Of a DNA stretch of 64,000 nt, positions 36,191 through 48,665 are shown piece after piece; within the stretch, counting starts at the first letter, position 1, and every line of letters begins with the position of its first letter. The DNA is from Collybiopsis luxurians FD-317 M1. Lineage: Eukaryota; Basidiomycota; Agaricomycetes; Agaricales; Omphalotaceae. Position numbers and translations under genes: made by a program. The stretch lies in NCBI GenBank assembly GCA_000827265.1, contig KN834874.1, positions 57,487 through 121,486 of the forward strand. Direction: 5' to 3'. The notes beneath the pieces are model-generated. The model saw only the letters and a list, made by a program, of their open reading frames with translations. It did no database searches and was not told the DNA's origin.

Positions 36191-37790
36191 CTACTTCGAG
36201 CTTAATGCTGCCGGTTTCTCTGTATCGGTCCCCTCCTTTTCGCCTCGGGTAGCTATTTGAGAGTCCACGGCAGAAGAGGCTTCCGATTTCGACTCGGAAG
36301 GCTTCGAAGACGGAGCAACGACCGTTGGGGTGTTATCGCTGCTTGGAGGGGGTACATTCTCTTCCGGTTCAACACTCGCCCGTCGCAAATCCATTTCTTT
36401 CTGAATCTTCTCCGCCAACTTGGCGACTTCATCCTCGAGCTTCTTCTCATCGCCACCGCTGGCACCCTTACCAGCAGCTGATTTCTCTTGAGTTGGAGTT
36501 GTAGCTTCCTCCGCTTCTTCTTCCTCTTCCTCTTGCGACTCCGAAGCCGAAGCTGCCGCTGCAGCACCAGCATCCGTACTCCTTGCTGTCTCCTCCCAGA
36601 GCTTCATAAGCTCCTCCTTCCATCCAAGCTCCTCGCAAAGCTCCTCAATCACCTCGTCGCATTTTCCGAGTAAAACGACATCGTCGTCTCGGGACCCAAA
36701 GTCACCTACGAGGTCGATGTTGATGAGAGCTCGAGGACATTCGTCTGGGCATAGGAGTGCGAGTGAGGCGAACGGGTGTACGGTGAGAGACGTGCCAATG
36801 ACGATGAGCAGGTCTGTTTCTCTCTGGATGATCTTTGGGGATTGGCTGAATTCGGGTGGGAGCTGTTTGTTGTGTGGGAGAAGTTTGTCAATAAAAGGAA
36901 ATATCGGGTAGAGCAGTAAGAGTAACTTACAGCTTCACCGAAAAACACGATATCCGGCTTCACGAGTCCTCTACATCCCTTCTTCTCGCATCTCGGAACG
37001 ACTTTGTCTTCAGAGAACTTGAGCACCATCTCTTTCATCTTTGCGTCGTCGAAAGGGGTACGGCACTTGATACATCGCTGTGTGGCGAAGCTCCCGTGGG
37101 CTTCGATGATCTTGTCCGCAGGAACGCCCGCTCGTCGTTCGAGGGTATCGATGTTTTGCGTGAAGCACATGCGGAGGAGGGAATGTTCGGAGAGAAGGCG
37201 GATGAAAGCGTGGGTTAGGGTTGGGCGGAATTTGCCTGGGTAGAGTTCGTGTGCGAGGGTGTAGACTAGATGGAGGGTTAGAGGAGGGAAATGATGATTA
37301 CTTTGCGGCTTGTGGTATGGTGCATGAACTTACAGGGTACTGGGTTATTTCGGAAAAAGTTGATCTCGAAGACAGCCTCGGGGTATGGGAGGTTTAGTCT
37401 CGCGAGATTAGCCTGCGACAGACATTTAAACGTTAGAGTTGTGCTCATGTTTGTGGAATAGCAAACCTACGTATAAGCCTAGGCATTACAGTCGGTCTAT
37501 CAGTCAGAAGTTATACTTTCAATTGGGGTCATACCTGTCCCCGGTGATCTAAAATCGGGTATACCGGCAGCAGTACTTACACCTTGAAGCAATGCTTTAG
37601 TAGGCCTTTCGCATGAGCACGACCTAAATTTACCTGCACCGAGCTGCAAGCGAGGGCCATTGACTCTTGAGCGGCCCAGTTACTAGTTTTCCCACTTAAA
37701 ACGTACCATTAACGAGATCTTCTTGCATTTACCGCTCTTGATATACTTTGCAATACCTTTCACGTCTGTAGTTTCGAGTGCAGAAGCCAT
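36191..37790 (-). CDS. HST2: Hst2/SIRT2-type NAD-dependent protein deacylase (copy C, intact)
   Basis: Seven exons: 37790-37707, 37643-37634 (10 nt), 37582-37535, 37478-37471 (8 nt), 37412-37334, 37265-36931 and 36862-36191, giving about 411 residues in frame. It has a KYIKSGKCKK start, NAD-binding GAGVSTAAGIPDFRSPGTGL (residues 30-49), [10 protein letters not shown], the catalytic His in EAHGSF (H133), zinc cysteines C141, C144, C169 and C174, VKPDIVFFGEA, GTSLTVHPFASL, and an acidic helical tail. Class I sirtuins remove acyl groups from lysine using NAD+; Hst2 is mainly cytosolic. All catalytic parts are present, so this is the one functional copy of six. It is head-to-head with the F-box gene; the two ATGs are about 131 bp apart and probably share a promoter. 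The gene symbol is by family resemblance. Confidence 0.88.
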
Positions 37791-37921
37791 CCTGGGGGGG
37801 TTACCTGATGGAAGTGAGATTGAAAGCTGTATCGTATATGACAGTGAATGACTTGCTATCAAATGTCTTGAGCGCTCAATGAGTGATACGCCCATTGGGC
37901 GTCTAATTTTGAGGGTACTCA
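37791..37921. promoter_or_regulatory. Bidirectional promoter between sirtuin C and the F-box gene
   Basis: 131 bp separate the two divergent start codons. The corresponding region lies between the sirtuin A and F-box relics at 13758-13840, so the arrangement was duplicated with it. Confidence 0.5.
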
Positions 37922-39925
37922 ATGCTCCTTGCTCTCCCGGACGAAGTGGTCCTAGCCATTTTTCAATATCTTCAAACATCAGATATCCTTTCACTGCGCC
38001 AGGTATGCTGCTACACCCAGCCTCGTTCAAAAATCACGAATCGTAACCTTGCCCGTCGAGACTTGTACCCATTTGGCTGAAATCACAAAGGACAAGTTTA
38101 TTTGGGTGAATCTATTACAAAGCCAACGTGGACGACTTCCGCTTCCTTTGGGCGCGAGGCAGAATGATGAAGCTGAAAAATGGTCTGCTGAGGCTTTGGA
38201 GACGCTGGTGACGTCTAACGAGCTGGTTGAGGCTTTGTGACTCGTCCCGAGGCAGAGTCCGCCGGTCAAGCTGGAAGAGAGGCGGGGAGAGCTGTTGATT
38301 GGTTTGGAGATACTTTTAGATAGATGGATCGTGGCGGTTTATGCCGACGGGTACGTGAATTTGTGGGACGCCAACGAGCAGGTGGCCCAGCAACAGTGGA
38401 GTTTTGTGCATACTGGGAATGAAAAAATTTCGTCGTTCCAGGCTGTTGTGCATGACTCGGGGACCAAGTTGATGGTAGCGGGTACCAAGGTGCATCTGTA
38501 GGTTTCTGCCAGTATTCTTATATGTACACGAGCAATGCTAATAGAAGTTTGTATAGAAGGGGAGAATGGAAAGTAGCACTCTATGAGGTGCAACTATCTG
38601 ACCCGGCGCTGGAATTTACACTAGTCTGCATTTTTCCTACGTCCCCTTCAAAATCTGTGCGTCAACTATACCCTCCTGGACGTATCGTCGCGTTTTCACA
38701 GCTGGGTTCGATTGACCTTGTCCGGTGGCCTGAGGATCTGGAAGGAGATACTCAGTCGGTATCAATCGTGAATCCTCAGTTTGATGAATTAGAAGAGATG
38801 GTAAGTCTCATCACAATGCTTTGGAGAATCTTTGGGCTCAGATACGCCTTGTTTCAGTTTACGACCATACTATCTTTGCGATGCCTAGACAAACACATCT
38901 TTGTGTTCAAAACTCGTTCCATAGAGTTACACCCCCTACCCGATTTCGATTCCGATTCCAAAGCCCGATCTCCATCTCCGCTGCCCCTCGCGCTTCGACA
39001 CAATTTTCCAAGCTACAATTTTCGCGAGGTCCGTATATCCGAAGTAGAGGCGGAAGAACGCCCTGCTGAAAGATATCAACGGTATACCCTTAGAATGCTG
39101 GCTTCGGATATTATACAAGGACTTTTTTACTTTGTTGTCGACGTGACGGTACCATATGGATACCTTGAATCGCCGTTGCTCGATATTCATCTAACGGCAA
39201 TTTATGCGATGACGACTCATATACCGCTTCCCGTACGACCCGCTAGGAGTAGAGGTGACAAGCATTTCAGATCGGAACGAATTTCGCGGCCCATCTTTGA
39301 TTCTCCACCTTCGACTCGGGGTCCCAGCTCGATTCGGCCTCGAGAGATGTTCGAATCTCGCGCGATGTCAAGATCTGGTCCTGGTTCTGGTTCTGGTTCT
39401 GGTTCTGACCGCGATCCATCACGGACATCGTCGTTTGTGAGTACGTATGCTATGGGCTCGCAGGGTATGCGAGCGTTTTGGGTTGAGCGGAGGAGGGGGA
39501 CTACGTTGAAGCAGATTGTTTCGTGTCAGTTGTGGCCCCCGCCTGCGCCTGTCTCTCTATCTCCGAGTCCTCCTAGTCCGGATTTAGCGTCGGACCGTAC
39601 TCCATCCGCGCGCGCGGCGGAGTCGGAGAGGGGGCTGGGGCTGGAAGAGGAGGAAGAGGATTCAAATGTAGACGAAGGGGATTTAGATGGGGATGGAGAT
39701 GGGTCTTATTTTCCATGGGCTATTGACGGTCAGACTGTTTATTCTATACAGTCGTATGACCTTCGAGGTGAGTTAACTTCTTTATGGACGCCGTATCCAC
39801 TTTTCTGATCCAAAATTTCTGCTGTGCTAGAAGATGTTACCTACTGTGCGCTGGGCGAAGTGAGTGGGAAGATGGTTTTGGGGAATCGGTCGGGGGATGT
39901 ATTCCTTTTGGAGACGGGGGTTTGA
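37922..39925 (+). pseudogene. F-box protein gene with one in-frame TGA
   Basis: The first exon reads MLLALPDEVVLAIFQYLQTS, DILSLRQ, an F-box that by family would bind Skp1 in an SCF ubiquitin ligase. Further exons: EITKDKFIWVNLLQSQ, a TGA at 38238-38240 after LVEAL, the same frame continuing LVPRQSPPVKLEERRGELLI, DRWIVAVYADGYVNLWD (WD-like), an intron at about 38500-38552, another at 38801-38857, a long exon with GSGSGSGSGS and an acidic stretch, and a last exon EDVTYCALGEVSGKMVLGNR. Family members as I recall them have Arg after the residues before the stop (RALRL), so CGA to TGA fits. All other exons are open, so the lesion is young, or it may be an assembly error or a recoded/spliced position. 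Confidence 0.7.
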
Positions 39926-40215
39926 GAGAGACATATCCATCTTTGTACCTAGTAGACCAGATCTATTTTCCTTTGAATGCTTGGAGATTCTGGCACTGAT
40001 AAGCGGTGTCGGTTCAGTCCGACGAGGATCCCCGAAAGGGTGTACAGCGTTGAGTGCCAGTGCCCCCAACTTAGTCAGCCGGACCGCTAGCCGGTTTTTT
40101 GAAGGCTCCAAATTCCCATTCAGCTCTTCTTCCTCAACGACCGTCACTTTGACTGGTTTCACTCGCTCTTCAAATCAAAAAAATCACTTTTATTTCTGCT
40201 TATTGTCACTATAAT

Positions 40216-42386
<2,171 letters not shown>

Positions 42387-43860
42387 ATTCTGCCAATGTC
42401 ACTCTTTGAAGAGCCACTGGACAGGTCGCCCGGCTCGTTTACCTTCTCTCGAATGCGTCCTGTCGTTTCACGTTACTGCCGCTCACCTTTTGCGACCGGA
42501 TATGCCCCTATGTTCCCATGCTTGTTTTATATGAAGACTCTCTCTCATGCCATACGGAAACACCAGCAGAAGCAAGAAAAAAACCAACAATCATCAGGTA
42601 CGGGTCGACGATAGATGGATATAATCTCCTTATAGAACACCTCGTCTATCTGCCGGTGACTCGCGCTACTTTCCTTCTTTTCTTATCTTTTCTTTTTCGA
42701 CTCCGCTCCCACACATGCACTGCTTCTCACTAAAATTGTCTCGTCTCGATCCGATTCCTGCTCGTTTCGTTTTTCCAATCAACTGTTACATTATCAGGCT
42801 CATCCCACATTTACGACGTTTGACCTAATTTCCTTGATTCCACAAATCGCATTTGCTATAATTCTTCTATCACATACGGTAACTTCACGATAACATTAGA
42901 TGTGGGACACATTTTTGGACTATAGACGACACGAGCATTTATCATTTTTTTCGTTTCATCCATTGCTTTTTCCTCTGCAATCATCAAGTATATCCAGTCT
43001 GTTTTGTCGTTTCGCGATACATACCGTTTTATCCCTTTTATACCCCCCTCCTCCTCCATCGATTTTCCTTTTCCACAATTTTTTTTCTCTGCATTATGTA
43101 TTGCGACACGCCACACATAGAGACGATCAAGCATTGGACTGGTTATACCACGCATAGTTAGATGTAATTACAAAGATACGAGACAATTTTTTTTTTCTTC
43201 CTCCGCTACCCTTTCTTCTCTGTTGGCTTAATGTAGAGTATAGTATGTATACGCAATGTACTTTACATTTTATGGTATTAGAGTTATCGCAGCATCGCAT
43301 GAGTATTGGCAGTTCGTTTTCATCTTTTTTTTTTTGTTTGTTTCGAATTGTATGATATCTTTTTTCTTTCGTGGGTTCTATGTACAAAGGGCCTTTGTTG
43401 AGAGCTTGATTTCTCTTTCGAACGTTCTGGCTTTTTCCGTTCCTCCGTAATACTTTGCTTCTGTTTTCCGTAAGGCTCTAGTCCGTTTTTTTTACTTTGA
43501 ATTCGTAATTCGTGTGCCTTTTTCCGTCTTGTATATAATGGATATGATAAATGTATGTATCCGATAGACGCTTGAGTCGGAAATGGTAGAAGTTAGACCT
43601 TGAAGATTGCGGACTGTTTCCCCGTTGCCACTGACAAACGGACGGGGAGGTTGAATCATGTTTCACGACGACTCGAATACTTCCAGAGCAGACTTCCAGA
43701 GCAGAGGATGGCAAATTTGCGCAGCCGTAATTTAATAAAATTGAATATCCACCTAGTTGAATTCTACCCTGCTTCTACTCCTCGTTCTTGTCTGTATTCT
43801 CCTTCTCAGGGCTCGGAAGATACCTCGTCATTACCTAGATCCTTTCTTATTATTTTCTTC
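42387..43860. other. DED1 3' region and spacer
   Basis: T-rich sequence with pyrimidine tracts and no long frame of note. Convergent with the pseudo-caspase gene ending at 43861. Confidence 0.5.
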
Positions 43861-45914
43861 CTAACTCTTTTCGTTTTCCACATATTTTACACGAACGGTG
43901 ATGCGGCTGGAGGTCCATTCAGGGAGCGTAGGCTTTTTTCTACCTTCTTGCAGTTCGGGTGGCTGGAGGGAAGCATTGGAGGGCAAGTCATCCCCTCCTG
44001 ACATTTGTTAGCATGGGTTCTCTTGAATAGCTGAATAGCTGATAAGAACCTTCAGGCCGATCATCAAAGTCAGCTCGCAACTGATTCTCCTTGAGAGACC
44101 AATACCACTGTTGAATGCATGAAAAATCTGTTTTCTTCTTTGTGACAAATATCTTCAAGTACAAAAAGTCGCATCCTCGATCCTTGCGGTATTCAAAGAG
44201 AAGATTTTCCTCCCTCTGTAATCCGATGGTGAGTGAGTCGTTCTTCTTTAATGGTGGGTCTACATCTAAGACCCCTCGAGCTGGTGTATACCAAGGAACT
44301 GCAATTAAACAGTGATATATCAGTGATCCTGATCATTCAAAGAGAACTACGAAAGTCACCGATGGTAAATGTTTCCGGGTTGCACATGAAAACGTATGGC
44401 CATACAGGGAATGAGTTATCATTGCGAATGGTCAGACAGTAAGGTCCCTTAACTCCCTGGTTGCTTCCCAAACTCAGCTCGACATTATCTTTTCCCTGAA
44501 GCAAATCTTCGGCTTTCGCAGTTGGCTCTTTGGTGCTGATGTCGACCTCATGAAGTGAAAACTGCAGATTTTCCGAAAATACAGATTTAATTGGAGAGGG
44601 CGCTGCGATATGACTATTGAAACGAGCAGCTCGTCGAACTAATCGTCGAATATCCCTAGAAACTTCCCCGGGAGCTGGCCGATCGAAGCTGTTATCCAGA
44701 TCCTTTCGATCTGTAATCTTCATGTCGTTGTCAAGGCCATTCCAGATAAAATGAGTCTTTTCTTCTGTTTCTAGCAGTGTAAGATTTGCTTCCTCTCCCT
44801 GCTCTGACGATTTGACCCATCGCGATAATTCCTTCAACGCGCCGGACTCGCCATTGACTATTTTGACATTGGCAGAGAGGTCCTCTGTAGCGTAAAAGAA
44901 AGGTGGCAGGTTTGTAACGGCCTCTTTAACAAACGAGAGCTCCGCCTCGAGGTCCCAGACAACGTCGACACGGAGTTTCTGGCCATGAAGTTCACCAAAC
45001 CCTTCCTCGAGCATAATGTTTCGTTCATAGATCCTGTATATGCCACCTAGCTGGACATTGTGAGCAGCACCAGCTTCAAGGATAATGCTCCCATTCTCGG
45101 ATGTGTGTCCTGCTATCAAGGCATAATGACCTTGATGGCCTTCCGAGTTAAACAATGGGCGATCAACATTTGATCCAGTACAACGCACAAGAATATCGTC
45201 CCTGAAGCTGTTCAGTACAGCGTTTAGAATATATATGTGGCAAACAAACATACTTTACAACTCGAATGCCAGACTCGACGCGTTTTGCGAAGGTCTCTAC
45301 CGTCATAGGAATAGAGTCAAACCTGCTGCAGTGCTCTTCCAGAACCTTGATAGCTGCAGAGGTGAACGTTCCGCCTTGTTGATCTTCCGAAGCCTGGTTG
45401 GGATATACGACAACGCAAGAAGATGGATTGTTCCATTTCAAAGCATCTCCAGAGGTGTCCAGGAAAACAGTCTGGGAAGAAATCCAAGTTTAGTAAACGG
45501 TAGAGAGAAGGACTAATTTTCATTCACAATATTGTTGCCACATCGTTTCGCAAGCACATCCAATGCTCGCAAAAGGGACTTCTCTGAAAGCCCACCTGAG
45601 GAATGGGTGTCGTAGGGACACAGGACTCCTTCTTGCTCTGTATCGTCGCCAGATAAAGCTGCATAGCCCGAGAAAAAGAATATTATAGCATCATTTCGCT
45701 GTGCCCGGGTTGAAAGGGCTTGCAACGCTTCTGTAATTCCATCCAATGTCGCGTAAGAATCCTCCAGAACTCGAATATCACTCTCATTAGCTCCAAGTTT
45801 TTGGAGAATATTTTTCATTTTTCGAGCATCGTCAACGCTGTGTTTTAATGGTAGAAAGCCCATATCCTGATACTCGTTTATACCCACGAGAATGGCATGC
45901 AAAGCCGCAGTCAT
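43861..45914 (-). CDS. Caspase-like protein lacking catalytic His and Cys (pseudo-caspase 1)
   Basis: ATG at 45914; exons 45914-45528, 45471-45254, 45201 to about 44350, then 3' exons to a TAG at 43861. The fold start HAILVGINEYQ, LKHSVDDARKMKNIL, RVLEDSYATLDGITEAL and DAIIFFFSGYAALSG is that of peptidase C14. The catalytic His of the usual FF-x-GHG is Tyr84. The Cys box (DCCHSG in relatives) reads LDTSGDAL from residue 133, so the nucleophile is gone. After the p20-like part come DDILVRCTGSNVDRPLF and a beta-rich C-terminal domain (NSFPVWPYVFMCNPETFTI, PWYTPARG, LYLKIFVTKKKTDFSCIQQW) that I recognise from agaricomycete caspase-like proteins. It is divergent from the tail-anchored gene at 46561. 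Probably a signalling or scaffold pseudoenzyme. Confidence 0.8.
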
Positions 45915-46560
45915 TATAGTCGTTTTTGAGATGAAAAAATGTAGTTGGAATAAATCGTGAGGGTAAAATTTAACTGCGCCTCCGCTTCCGCGTATAAAAG
46001 CTTGTTCTCTACGCGCTCGAAGGCCAACTCGTACAGCTTATGACCAAATCGAGTAAACCACGTTGAAACAGCAAGTGTTCTGTCCATCTTTGAGCGCCTT
46101 GAGGCATCCTTAAATGAATGTAGAATCATTCGCTGACGCTAGCGTGCCGATAAGAAGATTATGCGACCACACTGTCCCGGATCTCTGAAGAGAATTTTGA
46201 TGAAACCTCAGGTGGTACTTATCGATCCTGCCACATCGCCAACGTGTTTCGAGTCTCGTCTCCAGACTCAATACAGGAAATAGATAGATAGCGATACGTA
46301 CGGATAGAATGAGGGTGCGCTCCTATGCACCAATTTTAAGTAGATCAACATTCCATCGTTCAGCTGTCAAGACCCGCTACATGCCTTTGAATAGTCTGCA
46401 AACTTTCGAGGGTCAGAAGTTCAGGATCAATTACAGATTCATCTCAAAAGGGCGATTGGATAGGCAGTTGTCACCACCGGCAGGATCTTCTGAAAGTTCT
46501 ACTTTCGTGTTCCACTTCTATGTTTTAGGAAAGAGCTGAACTAAGGCGTCTTTGCTGAAC
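45915..46560. promoter_or_regulatory. Divergent promoter region of pair 1
   Basis: 646 bp between pseudo-caspase 1 (minus) and tail-anchored protein 1 (plus). Text just before the plus-strand ATG (GTGTTCCACTTCTATG, AAAGAGCTGAACTAAGGCGTC) resembles that before the paralogue at 59022, and the ATAATGACT start context is shared by both caspase genes, so regulatory DNA was duplicated with the genes. Confidence 0.5.
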
Positions 46561-47888
46561 ATGCCTGAAGCCCCTCTGCTGAAAATTATCTCGCTACATG
46601 GCGGACAGCAGAAGAAGGGAGGGAAGCTCTTGCAACGCTTGCAGTACCTCCAGAATAGTCCTACCAGTCCTATTGACAACGGGAAGTTCGTTGGAAAGCT
46701 CCTCAATATTAGTCGCAATGTAGGCATCGCAAAAGACCTTAACACTCTATTGTCCTTGAAGAGCCAGGTGCGACGAAGCCGAATTGTATGTGTGCGCCTG
46801 GTGTCCTTGCATATTCGACAGCGACTCAGTACTCACTTTATGTCAGGATATTGACGGACATGATTCCAAATTGCTTCGTTCAAGTGCGGCAGCCAGTCAG
46901 TTTCTGCCATTGAAGGAAGAGCCACAATATGTCGTCAAACTGGAAGGCTCACGAGAGCCCGTTACACCTCTCTGTTTGGTAGAGAAAAAGGGAGTGACTG
47001 CGGACACTGTGAAAAACTGCAATGTATTTGCTTCCTATGTTGTTAAAGATAGGCGGGCAGAGGTCAGGCACCATGGGTATACTATGGAGGGCGAGTTGAT
47101 ACTTGAATTTGAGTTGAGTTCTCCAAAAGATGGAGAATATAGTCGACTTGAATTTTGCGTAGACCTGTATCACGATTCCGATACCAAAGGTAAGTTCTCC
47201 TCAGGTCTCCGATGTTGCCAACCTTTAAATATTTTTGAATACAGACAAGTCAATCAAAATTCTCGACTGGGACCCAAAATGCCCTAACAGCTTGCAGCCT
47301 ATAATGATGACCCGATCCCGAAGCTCAGAGCTCAGTGTAAACGTGGCGGTCAGTCAGACGAGCCCCATCGGTGGTTCAGCCAAACGTATCAAGGGAGAAC
47401 AATTCCAGTCTTCTGATTCTACCATCAAAGTTGACGACCGAATAGACAAACGCGCTGCCAGATGGATATTGTCCCCTCTCAGAGATGGAGAACTATTTGA
47501 AATGAGGCGCCTGGCTTTTCGCCTCCTCATCAATCATTCGGAGTATCCTTTGCCTTTAACTGCAAAGGTTAGTCTCCAAATCGACATCAAAGACCTCCGC
47601 CCCCGAAAATCTCGGATCCTTTTCCCTTCGTTCCTGCGAAAGTTCTCTGAGCCGGACGACCAGGGCCCGCGGGTACTCAAGGTACCAGAGACTACGATCA
47701 GGTTCGTTTCTGGGGAGAAGGATGTCAGTGCGGACATGAAGTGGCCGAATATTCCCGGAATCTTAAATTTTGGCTTGGATATGAAGCCTACCACGAGCGG
47801 AACTCCGACCGAGTCCTCCACTGATCTCAACCAGGTCTTCCTAGTCTCTCTCTCTCTTCTTTTTCTGTTTGTACTATTTCAACTGTAG
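46561..47888 (+). CDS. Tail-anchored membrane protein of the pseudo-caspase pair (copy 1)
   Basis: Exons 46561-46785, 46847-47189 and 47245-47888, about 403 residues. The N-terminus carries one motif unit (GQQKKGGKLLQRLQYLQNSP) and a stretch GKFVGKLLNISRNVGIAKDL. A probable beta-rich middle follows (QYVVKLEGSREP, NCNVFASYVVKD, LILEFELSSPKDGEYSRLEF, DLYHDSDTKDKSIKI, DWDP). A second block is RWILSPLRDGELFE, YPLPLTAKVSLQIDI, RVLKVPETTIRFV. The last 16 residues FLVSLSLLFLFVLFQL are hydrophobic and end the protein, a tail anchor. No known domain recognised. The paralogue at 59022-60812 shares the whole plan. The role is unknown; the divergent pairing suggests it works with the pseudo-caspase, perhaps at a membrane. 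Confidence 0.8.
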
Positions 47889-48351
47889 AGTTACTTGTAG
47901 GGTACATCGTTTGACCCATTGAACCTACCTGTAGTCAAGTCTGTAGTAACTAGTTGTACAGTAGTCCGAAGTTTGAATCCGTTTTGACATGCCACTATCC
48001 TACCAGGAGCTTTACTCCACTCAGATCAAGGCATCTCAGTCGATGGCTTGGACCTTTCTGGGCTGAACAGCTATTCATTCGAATGCGGGACCCCTCTACG
48101 TACTTAATGGCGGCCTGGTTTTTTCGGCCTCAAAGATAACGTGTGCGTACGCGCCCGTCGTGAGAAGCTTACGATTCAGGCGCTTATTGGACAGTCAACT
48201 TACGAGTACGGCTTCCTCAGCACCCACTCACCGGTCCTCCTTGGGTCCTCCGCTTGCTCGTCCGTGTGTCGCAGCCCTATATTAACATCTTGCAATGCTT
48301 TTTGCTTTTGGCCGCTCGCCAGGCACATTTTACGCGTCTAACGGAAAAAAG

Positions 48352-48617
48352 TGTAACGTTAGAGCGACGAGAGTCACAGTAACGCCACACGAGAGATGGG
48401 GGACAAGGTAGGTACTCAGGAATGACTGTTGTAAGTGGGGTGGTATTCGAGAGAACCTACCTCTACGAGTACAAACCGAGTTCCTTATATACGAAAAACT
48501 AGCTACCCTGTGTCCAAAAGTAGTAAGTACGAGATAACACAAATCATAAGATACGCTAGATTAGATAAACCTAAAAGAAAAGAGCATCAATCATGATGAA
48601 GTCACGATTCCGTTACA
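48352..48617 (-). repeat. 3' LTR of the Gag-only element
   Basis: Partner of 52025-52290. On the minus strand it is preceded by a purine tract (GGAAGGAAGGAAGGAAAG) about 35-55 bp away, a possible polypurine tract though not directly adjacent. Confidence 0.93.
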
Positions 48618-48665
48618 TACGCCCTCCAAAGATCCCACTCGAGGATCTTTCCTTCCTTCCTTCCT

